DNA from: Candidatus Melainabacteria bacterium
GTDB lineage: Bacteria > Cyanobacteriota > Vampirovibrionia > Obscuribacterales > Obscuribacteraceae
DNA: 9,122 nucleotides
Assembly (NCBI GenBank): GCA_003151275.1
Contig: PLXC01000168.1
Location: 1-9,122, forward strand
Direction of reading: 5' to 3'
The notes beneath the pieces were generated by a model, which saw only the letters and a list, made by a program, of their open reading frames with translations, was not told where the DNA came from and made no database searches. Positions 1-6,465 of this stretch are shown piece by piece (the stretch's first letter is position 1; each line of letters starts with the position of its first letter). The translations under genes were made by a program, and so were the position numbers.

Positions 1-518
1 TCATGGTCACCGGCGGATATCAGCAACAGTGCTTCATCAAAGAGTTGATGGGTGCCTTCGACTGTGGACGTCGCCTGGCGCATACGTTCAGTCAACTGGG
101 AGGCGTAGACTTCGCTCTCACGTAGTCTTTTCTCTAAGTCTTCAATCAACGCATACCACCCTTCCGCAGAGTCTGTGTCATCCCAGACCTCTTTCAGTTC
201 AGAGTTTTTGCAAACGCGCTCCACAACTCTCAAGGCTAAATCGACGATTTCTGCTCCAGCGGTAAAATTTCTCTCTTGCAGCCATTGTGCCGCTTTAGGC
301 GGTAAGTTTGGGGAAGGATTGCCCGCGCCTGCCGCAACCATCTCGGCAGCTGCAATGGCGCACTCACTTTCGGTTGTCTGCAGGTAGTCGTTCGGGCCCA
401 ACTTGCCTGCGACCATCAGAGAGCGAAAGATCCGGTCCGCCCCTTTAGCGTGCAGCAATTCGTCAAGCCACTCACGGGCGCCGTCATTGCCAAAGCTGCT
501 TACATCCCAGGAACCCAA
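1..518 (-). CDS. DUF4259-family protein, 3' end missing
   Basis: The frame stays open for 172 codons from a TTG at 518-516 to the left edge, so the C-terminus is missing. The start is chosen because a perfect GGAGG (526-530) sits 7 nt upstream. The protein begins GSWDVSSFGNDGARDWLDEL, which matches the DUF4259 signature (Gly-x-Trp, then a Phe-x-Asn-Asp turn and a Trp-Leu helix). Further family-like features follow: an acidic/Ala helix near residues 54-66 (ECAIAAAEMVAA), the segment NPSPNLPPKAAQWL near 69-82, and SELKEVWDD near 110-118. After about residue 130 there is a charged helical tail (EKRLRESEVYASQLTERMRQ) that may be an extension beyond the usual short DUF4259 domain. No signal peptide or membrane segment is visible, so it is probably cytosolic. 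The function of the family is not established. It is divergent from the receptor kinase gene at 551. Confidence 0.78.
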   Translation of the reverse strand, partial: MGSWDVSSFGNDGAREWLDELLHAKGADRIFRSLMVAGKLGPNDYLQTTESECAIAAAEMVAAGAGNPSPNLPPKAAQWLQERNFTAGAEIVDLALRVVERVCKNSELKEVWDDTDSAEGWYALIEDLEKRLRESEVYASQLTERMRQATSTVEGTHQLFDEALLLISAGDH

Positions 519-523
519 GTTAA

Positions 524-530
524 CACCTCC
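524..530 (-). promoter_or_regulatory. Strong Shine-Dalgarno of the DUF4259 gene
   Basis: Read on the minus strand this is GGAGGTG, with GGAGG 7 nt before the TTG at 518. It decides the start of a gene that lacks a nearby ATG and shows that the 32-bp divergent spacer also carries translation signals. Confidence 0.75.
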
Positions 531-550
531 GCGCTTAATAGAGCTTGCGC

Positions 551-2842
551 ATGGATAAGTATAATGCACCGTCTGGGGCACCTGGAAATATCTTTACGGA
601 GTTTGATGGTTTGATGGATCAAACGAATGAAAAAAACAGTGAAAGCCTGGCAGATGATTCAACAACTAATGAAGGTCTAGAGCCTGGGCAACTAATCGAG
701 GGCCGCTACAAAGTACTTTCTTTGCTGGGCAGGGGCGCTGTAGGGGCGGTGTATGAAGTGGAGCAGGTATTTCTGAGGAAGCACTTCGCGCTTAAAGTCC
801 TGGATCCGATTGTCGCATCTGACACGAATATTCGACGCTTTCAACAAGAGGCTCAAGCGGCAAGCAAGTTAGATCATCCAAATCTAGCCAAGGCTGTCGA
901 TTGCGGAGTCATAAGTGACAATCAACCATTTCTTGTTATGGAGTTGATTGAGGGCGAAACTTTGCAGGCCTATTTAAAGGCACATGGAAAATTGCCTATT
1001 GAACTGGCGCTGGATCTATTCATTCAACTTTGTTTCGCGCTCGGATATGTCCACACCGAGGGCGTAATCCATCGAGATATTAAACCGTCCAATATTATTC
1101 TCATGAAAAAACAAAACGGAAAGTGGCTTCCGAAAATTGTTGATTTTGGAATCGCCAAAGTCGCTTTGATAAGTGAATCAGAGGCGCAAGCGTTGACAAA
1201 AACGGGCGAAGTTTTCGGGACACCTTTGTATATGAGTCCCGAACAGTGCAATGGCATCAAGGTGGACGGGCGAAGCGACATCTACTCTCTGGGATGTGTT
1301 CTCTTTGAGGCACTGACTCAAACACCACCGTTTTGCGGCAATTCAGTCCTGGAAACAATTCTCCGCCATCAGTCAGAGACTGCACCCACGCTAAAGGAAG
1401 CGAGTCTGGGCGAACAGTATCCTGCAGCTTTGGAAAAGATTGTGGCTAAGATGATCGCAAAAAAGCCAAGTGACAGATATGCCAGCGCTCTCGATGTGGC
1501 GCAAGATTTAAGCGCCGTTCAGCAAGGCAAATCCGATTTAATTGTAGATCGGCAAGGCGTCGAGACAAACAAAAATGCTTCTAAATCGAAACTGATTTTG
1601 GCTGCGATGGCATCTGTAATTGGTTTGCTGATCATCGCCGTGATTTTATATACCTTGAGCCGCAGACCTGAAGCAGCTGACTTGAAAGGCACTCATAAAA
1701 TTGAAGGTCAAGAAAAAACAACTGACACCACGGTTACAAATCCAGACTCGATCGGATTAGCTAATAAGGAAAAACCTTTCTCGGTGATCTCTGCAAATCA
1801 GCGGATGTTTACCTTTCCGGATAAGGAAATTGGAACTTTATCGTGGTGGCAAGACGGGCGTGAAGAAAAGAAAAAAGCCATGGGTCCGGTGACAGTTTCG
1901 GCAGATGTGCCTCTTGTATTTACCTGCTACGACCCTATTTATAATAAACCTTCGTATTTGACTCGTTTCGGAAGAAATGAATTGACCGGCATTAACTTTG
2001 CACCGCATATGCTTGAGAGTACAGGAGCAAGTGGCGCATCCTCAAATCAATATACTGACTCCCCGCTTCGATTCTTGCCACTTATGCAGTCACTAAAGAT
2101 GGTGTTACTGTTAAACAACCCTATTTCTGATGATTCATTGGATATTGTTGGTGCGCTGCCTAATCTTCACTGGCTCGTTGTGGATCAAAGCTTTTCGAAT
2201 GGTGACAAATTAGGAAAATTATCCAATCTGCCCAAGCTGCATGTCTTGGTGGCACACAATATCGACAGCCCCTCGCAGCTTCTGACCCAATTAGCTAAGG
2301 GCAATGCGCTAAGGCGCTTATCTTTGAACGTGGACAAGCTGACTGACAAGGATGTTGCGCTCATCAGTCAGTTGCACCAACTTACTACACTGAGCATTTT
2401 GTCGGATTTAAATGAAAAGTCCTTGATTCGCCTCTGTTCTATGTCCAAGTTGAAAAAGTTCTGCATCCTCGGAAACGCTATAAATGAACGATCGATCACC
2501 AGTCTTAGAGGCATGAAAAATCTTGAACAATTAGCAGTGGTGGCACCAACAGAGCATCAAGTTGAACTCGTCAGCACCCTGAATCAAATCAAGCAATTAT
2601 CGATCCCACAAACAGCCATCAACGCAAAAACTGGAATTGCTTTGAAAGCAATGCACCACCTGCAATGCCTCAGTCCTTTATTGGGCACAGCCGACGAGTT
2701 GCGTGATCCCAATGCTCATGATCAATTCCTTGGCACCAAGAACAATTTCAAGGTGGTTCCAATCCATATTAAGGATGGTCGCAGTCCTGTCGGAGATTGG
2801 TTCGAGAATTGTCTTAACCCTGAGTCGCGAGCAGATTTGTAG
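551..2842 (+). CDS. Transmembrane Ser/Thr protein kinase with outside leucine-rich repeats
   Basis: This 763-residue protein is a PknB-type (Hanks) receptor kinase. Residues 1-50 are a polar, acidic leader. The kinase domain spans about 53-325 and all key residues are present: glycine loop GRGAVG (60-65), ATP-binding Lys82, alpha-C Glu100, catalytic loop HRDIKPSN (174-181, Asp176), DFG (198-200), SPE in the APE position (229-231) and a DRY-containing C-lobe (KKPSDRYASA, about 305-314). One membrane span lies at about 348-369, followed by Arg-Arg. A beta-rich stretch follows at about 400-490, then irregular leucine-rich repeats at about 505-712 with a period near 23-25 residues (for example LPNLHWLVVD, GNALRRLSLN, LHQLTTLSI, MKNLEQLAV). 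The kinase should lie inside the cell and the repeats outside. ATG 551 is preferred over the in-frame TTG at 545, because AGAG (540-543) is 7 nt before the ATG and too close to the TTG. The ligand and targets are unknown. Confidence 0.93.
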   Translation: MDKYNAPSGAPGNIFTEFDGLMDQTNEKNSESLADDSTTNEGLEPGQLIEGRYKVLSLLGRGAVGAVYEVEQVFLRKHFALKVLDPIVASDTNIRRFQQEAQAASKLDHPNLAKAVDCGVISDNQPFLVMELIEGETLQAYLKAHGKLPIELALDLFIQLCFALGYVHTEGVIHRDIKPSNIILMKKQNGKWLPKIVDFGIAKVALISESEAQALTKTGEVFGTPLYMSPEQCNGIKVDGRSDIYSLGCVLFEALTQTPPFCGNSVLETILRHQSETAPTLKEASLGEQYPAALEKIVAKMIAKKPSDRYASALDVAQDLSAVQQGKSDLIVDRQGVETNKNASKSKLILAAMASVIGLLIIAVILYTLSRRPEAADLKGTHKIEGQEKTTDTTVTNPDSIGLANKEKPFSVISANQRMFTFPDKEIGTLSWWQDGREEKKKAMGPVTVSADVPLVFTCYDPIYNKPSYLTRFGRNELTGINFAPHMLESTGASGASSNQYTDSPLRFLPLMQSLKMVLLLNNPISDDSLDIVGALPNLHWLVVDQSFSNGDKLGKLSNLPKLHVLVAHNIDSPSQLLTQLAKGNALRRLSLNVDKLTDKDVALISQLHQLTTLSILSDLNEKSLIRLCSMSKLKKFCILGNAINERSITSLRGMKNLEQLAVVAPTEHQVELVSTLNQIKQLSIPQTAINAKTGIALKAMHHLQCLSPLLGTADELRDPNAHDQFLGTKNNFKVVPIHIKDGRSPVGDWFENCLNPESRADL

Positions 2843-2887
2843 TCAATCACTGACGCACTGCTTGCAAGCAAGCTAGAACCTAGAGAG
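2843..2887. other. Convergent spacer with short palindromes
   Basis: This 45-bp gap separates the stop codons of the kinase and the nucleotidyltransferase. It holds a 5-bp inverted repeat (GCTTG 2860-2864, CAAGC 2869-2873) and a nearby CTAG-aac-CTAG (2873-2883). Neither has a T-tract on either side, so a bidirectional terminator is possible but not shown. Confidence 0.3.
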
Positions 2888-3598
2888 TCACTTTCGATTG
2901 CGAAGATACTGCTCTGTTTCGGCCAACGCGGGCGGTGTACCGATTTCATAGAAGCGTTTGTGGACCTCAAAACCAGCCATTTGTCCCAGTTGTACGCGAC
3001 GTTCAAAGACCTCTGAAAGATCGAAAGGTTGGTGTGCAGGAAAATCGTCAAAGCAGCTCTTGTTCATAATCGAAAGACCGTAGTCGATGTGCTCCATATC
3101 AGCTGTGGGATTGTGCTTGTCGTACAGCTTGATGATTCCGTTTTCAAACAGCACATTGCTGCGGTCCCAACGATTTTCGTTCTTTAGAACGGTCATCAGT
3201 GCCGCTTGATGGCTATTGGTATATGCATCGAAGACTGGCTTATACTCTATATCTAAATAGGTATCGCCATAAAGAACCGCGAATTGATTGGGAACCATAT
3301 TTAGTGCCGCTTTGATGGCGCCGCCTGTGCCGAGGCGCAGTGGTCCATCGTACGCATAATCCACCGAGATTCCATAACGAGAACCCGAGCGCACAAAATC
3401 TTCAATTTGTTGTCCGAGATGAGCGACGCTAAGGACAATCTGTGTCACTCCTTGTTCTGCCAGCAATCGTAATTGATGATCGATGAAGGGCGCGTCGGCT
3501 ACTCTCAGCATTGCTTTGGGAATCTGTTCCGCGATCGCACCCAGTCTTGTGGCTGTGCCGCCTGCAAGGATGATCACGGGCGGAAATTCAGACGGCAA
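2888..3598 (-). CDS. Sugar-1-phosphate nucleotidyltransferase (HddC/RmlA-type)
   Basis: This enzyme should join a nucleoside triphosphate to a sugar 1-phosphate to give an NDP-sugar and pyrophosphate. From the TTG at 3598 it has 236 residues, within the usual range for the short, catalytic-domain-only members. The NTP-binding loop LAGGTATRLG, with the following IPKAM, lies near the N-terminus. GTGGA is visible in the base-binding region, and YGDTYLD carries the metal-binding Asp. Other family-like stretches are WDRSNV, a YDK near the middle and EIGTP near the C-terminus. There is no left-handed beta-helix acyltransferase domain as in GlmU. The start is chosen because GAGGG (3607-3611) lies 8 nt upstream and leaves 6 residues before the core strand. 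An in-frame TTG at 3619 would add 7 residues but has no Shine-Dalgarno. It is the last gene of the five-gene operon. The pairing with a GHMP kinase points to GDP-heptose-like chemistry, but nucleotide and sugar cannot be read from the sequence. Confidence 0.88.
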   Translation of the reverse strand: MPSEFPPVIILAGGTATRLGAIAEQIPKAMLRVADAPFIDHQLRLLAEQGVTQIVLSVAHLGQQIEDFVRSGSRYGISVDYAYDGPLRLGTGGAIKAALNMVPNQFAVLYGDTYLDIEYKPVFDAYTNSHQAALMTVLKNENRWDRSNVLFENGIIKLYDKHNPTADMEHIDYGLSIMNKSCFDDFPAHQPFDLSEVFERRVQLGQMAGFEVHKRFYEIGTPPALAETEQYLRNRK

Positions 3599-3655
3599 TT
3601 TTTGTGCCCTCGAACTCAAACTCAGACGACAATTTTTGTGCCCTCGAACTCAAAC
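3588..3655. repeat. 34-bp tandem duplication at a gene junction
   Basis: Copy 1 (3588-3621) and copy 2 (3622-3655) are adjacent and differ at one base (G3595 versus A3629). On the minus strand each unit carries a GAGGG ribosome-binding site, an A-rich spacer, a TTG and a TGA. Copy 2 encodes the end of the GHMP kinase, including its stop. Copy 1 supplies the ribosome-binding site and start of the nucleotidyltransferase. The unit length is not a multiple of 3, so the two copies are used in different frames. Confidence 0.95.
3607..3611 (-). promoter_or_regulatory. Ribosome-binding site that sets the nucleotidyltransferase start
   Basis: GAGGG on the minus strand lies 8 nt before the TTG at 3598. 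A second identical GAGGG (3641-3645) in the other repeat copy precedes a TTG at 3632 that opens only a 14-residue frame ending at 3588. Confidence 0.55.
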
Positions 3656-4599
3656 CTGAAGCGCACTTCTGTCAATCCAGCACTTCTCATAGCATGGCGC
3701 AGTTTTACCTTCTCTTCTGTGTAAAACATCAAGAAGCCGCCACCGCCCGCTCCAATCAGCTTTCCGCCCAGGGCGCCATTCTTCAATGCAAGTTCATACC
3801 AGCTGTCTATATCTGGATTGCTCATAGAACCTGAACGCCGCTTTTTGAATTGCCAATGCTCATTCATCAACGAGCCGAAGTCACGCAGATTGTCGCTTTC
3901 AAGCGCATTCTTGATTTTGTGCCCGAGCTCTTTTACATGGTGCAAGTTCTCGATCATTTGTGCATCTGCACTCTTGCTCTTCTGATCTTGTTCTTTCAAA
4001 ATTGAACCGGCAGAACGTGAATAACCGGTGAAGAAGAGCAGCAAATTATCTTCGAGGTTAAACAATGACTCCGTGCTCAAGTTCAGCGGCCAAGCCTTTA
4101 CTTCACCATTGGTGTCGAACTCAAAACAATTTATACCGCCGTAAGATGCGATGTACTGATCTTGTTTACCGGTCGGCTCTTTTAGTATTCCGATCTCAAT
4201 TAAGCAAGCTTGCTCAGCTAATTCTTTCGGGTGAATCAAATCCTTTTTGTAGTGATAGAACACTTTTAGTAACGCAGTAGTGAAGCTGCCAGATGAGCCC
4301 AACCCCGTTCCTGCAGGAATGTCAGCCATACTGGTCAGTTCCAAATTCAGTTCGTGGATGCCCAATAATTTCGCCGCCTCGCGAATAATTGGATGTTGAA
4401 TATCTTCTATAGACGCAACTCTTTCCATTTGCGAATATTTGATAATCATCTCATTGATGAAAGTTTGATGGAGCGTGATGTAAACGTACTTATCTATTGC
4501 CCCTGCTATTAGAAAGCCGCCGTGTTGTTCATAGTAGGAAGGCAAGTCCGTGCCCCCACCGCCAATTGAAATGCGAAGAGGACTGCGTGCAATGATCAT
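3622..4599 (-). CDS. GHMP-family sugar kinase (HddA-type)
   Basis: This 325-residue protein should phosphorylate a sugar or sugar phosphate with ATP. The best-known relatives are D-glycero-D-manno-heptose 7-phosphate 1-kinases (HddA). Motif 1, SPLRISIGGGGTDLPSYY, lies at 6-23. Motif 2, PAGTGLGSSGS, the phosphate-binding loop, lies at 95-105. EPTGKQDQYIASYGG follows near 140-155, where Asp is the likely catalytic base. Motif 3, GAGGGGF, lies at 283-289. The C-terminus ends FEFEGTKIVV. Length is normal and nothing is missing. The ATG overlaps the TGA of the upstream oxidoreductase (4596-4599, ATGA), with GGAG 4 nt before it, so translation is likely coupled. Its last codons lie in copy 2 of the 34-bp duplication. 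Family membership is secure. The heptose substrate is an inference, because GmhA and GmhB are not in the window and related kinases act on other sugars. Confidence 0.9.
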   Translation of the reverse strand: MIIARSPLRISIGGGGTDLPSYYEQHGGFLIAGAIDKYVYITLHQTFINEMIIKYSQMERVASIEDIQHPIIREAAKLLGIHELNLELTSMADIPAGTGLGSSGSFTTALLKVFYHYKKDLIHPKELAEQACLIEIGILKEPTGKQDQYIASYGGINCFEFDTNGEVKAWPLNLSTESLFNLEDNLLLFFTGYSRSAGSILKEQDQKSKSADAQMIENLHHVKELGHKIKNALESDNLRDFGSLMNEHWQFKKRRSGSMSNPDIDSWYELALKNGALGGKLIGAGGGGFLMFYTEEKVKLRHAMRSAGLTEVRFRFEFEGTKIVV

Positions 4600-5594
4600 T
4601 TTGCTCCGCCCGCCACAGCTGCTACGGTGCGCTCGTATATCGCGTTGACGATGCGCAAAGCTTCCTGTGCATCGCTAGCGTTCGGGTCAGGCTCTCGATC
4701 TTGTTCTATATCTTTAACGAACTCTTTAAATTCCAAACTCCACGATTGATCTTCGCCAGGGTATTGCCAGATTGTGGTTTCAGGTGGCCCCATTTGTGGA
4801 TGCATCTTGTAGAAGGCTAACTGCTCCGTTCCGTAGCTGCCGCCCAGACCGTCTATTTGCAGTTTGCCATGTTGTCCATAAATTTCCAGTGAGAAAGTGT
4901 TCTTCCACTCTGTCCAACTAACGTGCAGCCAGGCAACCTGATCCTTGCGTGTGCGTAACATCATAAAACCGTTGTCTTCCACGGGCATTTGCCAGAAGAA
5001 GGTCTTGACGTATCCGTCTACGTGCACGAAGTCGCCGAGATACCAGCGCGATAAATCGATCAAGTGCAATCCTTGATCCACCAGCTCACCGCCACCACTG
5101 ATGGTGGGATCCGCGCGCCATTCTTTCTCATAACCGAGTCGACCACCATGTCCGTATCTGCCGCGAATGAACATCAGTTGCCCGATTTCGCCAGAATCGA
5201 TGATCTTCTTAGCCTTCCGCATGGCTGGGTGAAAACGATGATTGAATCCTGTTCTCACTTTGAGCTTTTTGCTTTGCGCCAACTCAATAACAGAATCCAG
5301 TTCTTCGAAATGACGAGCGGCCGGCTTATCAACGAGTACGTGCTTTCCAGCCTGCAGCGCAGCTAGCGTAACTCGGGCTAGATTGTCTGGTGTGGTTGCG
5401 ACGATTACGATATCCACACTTTCGTTAGCCACTGCTGCTTCCCAAGATTGCATGGCAATGGCACCGGGATATTGTTTGGCGAGTGCCTCTGCTCTATCCA
5501 TCATTACATCAGCGGCAATTAGCAACGTATGGAGGCCGAGATTCTTGGCCCTCTTGTGACCAATTAGTCCACAACCAATTATTGCTACATTCAT
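4596..5594 (-). CDS. Gfo/Idh/MocA-family NAD(P)-dependent oxidoreductase
   Basis: This 332-residue enzyme should oxidise or reduce a hydroxyl or keto group on a sugar, cyclitol or sugar nucleotide using NAD(H) or NADP(H). The N-terminal Rossmann half has GCGLIG (7-12), and Asp29 after the second strand suggests NAD. The family marker is DKP (89-91), a variant of the common EKP with the catalytic Lys90 intact. The C-terminal half has SGGGELVDQGLHLID (166-180), where Asp173 and His177 fit the usual catalytic residues, and later strands rich in Trp and Tyr that may shape the sugar pocket. The start ATG comes 1 bp after the stop of the upstream short-chain dehydrogenase, with GGGGG about 4 nt before it, and the end overlaps the GHMP kinase start by 4 bp. 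Its place before a sugar kinase and nucleotidyltransferase supports a role in making the sugar they activate. The exact substrate cannot be told. Confidence 0.9.
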   Translation of the reverse strand: MNVAIIGCGLIGHKRAKNLGLHTLLIAADVMMDRAEALAKQYPGAIAMQSWEAAVANESVDIVIVATTPDNLARVTLAALQAGKHVLVDKPAARHFEELDSVIELAQSKKLKVRTGFNHRFHPAMRKAKKIIDSGEIGQLMFIRGRYGHGGRLGYEKEWRADPTISGGGELVDQGLHLIDLSRWYLGDFVHVDGYVKTFFWQMPVEDNGFMMLRTRKDQVAWLHVSWTEWKNTFSLEIYGQHGKLQIDGLGGSYGTEQLAFYKMHPQMGPPETTIWQYPGEDQSWSLEFKEFVKDIEQDREPDPNASDAQEALRIVNAIYERTVAAVAGGAK

Positions 5595-5595
5595 G

Positions 5596-6465
5596 CTACC
5601 CCCAGTTCTCCCCGCGATCGGCGGGCACGATACGTCTCAAGGTATAGATTTCGGACGACTTCAGTTTACTAAGATGTTTGGCAAGATCCTGCCAGGGATC
5701 CCACACTGCACTCAGTAATTTGCCAGTGATACCATCGCTCTCATCCGACGCTAAGTATACGCACAGCTCCGCCGCTTTCAGCATAGAAGCGCCGCCATTT
5801 TCCTTTTGTTTGATCGAGCGCTCGTAAAACTCTTTGCCGACTTTAGCAGGACCAGCTTCGAGAATTTCATCCAACAATCTGGTATTGAGCGCACCAGGGG
5901 CGACGGCATTTACATCGATGCCACAACCGAGAGTCTCGTGGGCAATTGTTTCGGTAATCCTTACCAGGGCAGCCTTTGCCGCGGCGTATGCGCTCAAGCG
6001 AGGCAATGGCGCTGTCGCGCCTCCACCCGAGAGATTTATAATTTTCCCTGCTTGATTGAGTTTGAAGTGAGGAAGCAAGGCTCTGCACATCAAAATCGGA
6101 CCATATAAATTGATTTCAAGAGAACGGGTCCACTCCTGCCAGTCAACTTCTTCGATGCATCCTTTGGGTCCGTAAACGCCAGCGTTGTTAACCAGAATAT
6201 CTATTTTCGGGTTCTTTTCTAAGGCAAAATCAACCAGGCGCTCGACTTCTTCAACACGTGATACATCAGCGCCAAACCAATCAAAGTGTTGATCGGGTTG
6301 ATTGCAGTCTGCTTTCAATTCGTCATAAGCTTCGCGCAGACGATCGTGGTTGCGAGCGCAAATAACTACGTTTGCACCTGCAATCAGATAAGCCTGTGCA
6401 CAGACTTTACCAAATCCCTGATTGGCGCCTGTGATGATCGCCGTCTTTCCATAAAGAGGTTTCAT
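5596..6465 (-). CDS. Short-chain dehydrogenase/reductase (SDR)
   Basis: This 289-residue enzyme is a classical SDR fold with an added tail. The cofactor loop TGANQGFG lies at 12-19. Arg38 after the second strand (CARN) favours NADP(H). Asp67-Val68 and NNAG (93-96) are the usual structural motifs. The catalytic tetrad is complete: Asn119, Ser146, Tyr160 and Lys164 (SAYAAAK). PGAL near 190 follows in the expected place. After about residue 250 there is a tail of roughly 35 residues (beginning WDPWQDL, with YTLRRIVP near its end) beyond the ordinary SDR core, possibly a substrate lid. The start ATG overlaps the upstream dehydrogenase stop (6462-6465, ATGA), with GGTGGG nearby. The context suggests reduction or oxidation of a sugar intermediate. 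The family does not fix the substrate. Confidence 0.92.
   Translation of the reverse strand: MKPLYGKTAIITGANQGFGKVCAQAYLIAGANVVICARNHDRLREAYDELKADCNQPDQHFDWFGADVSRVEEVERLVDFALEKNPKIDILVNNAGVYGPKGCIEEVDWQEWTRSLEINLYGPILMCRALLPHFKLNQAGKIINLSGGGATAPLPRLSAYAAAKAALVRITETIAHETLGCGIDVNAVAPGALNTRLLDEILEAGPAKVGKEFYERSIKQKENGGASMLKAAELCVYLASDESDGITGKLLSAVWDPWQDLAKHLSKLKSSEIYTLRRIVPADRGENWG

Noticed and set aside
29..387. Two plus-strand open frames at the left edge
   Set aside because: The minus strand carries an unbroken DUF4259-like protein with a strong Shine-Dalgarno. The plus-strand frames are low-complexity Ser/Arg/Leu readings.
2860..2883. Bidirectional intrinsic terminator between the convergent genes
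   Set aside because: The stems are only 4-5 bp and no T-tract follows on either strand, so it is recorded only as a spacer with palindromes.
2722..3051. 109-codon minus-strand frame across the kinase end
   Set aside because: It overlaps the 3' end of the kinase and the nucleotidyltransferase in a different frame and resembles no protein family.
3599..3619. Longer nucleotidyltransferase starting at the in-frame TTG 3619
   Set aside because: There is no Shine-Dalgarno before it, and its 7 extra residues are only an out-of-frame reading of the duplicated kinase tail.
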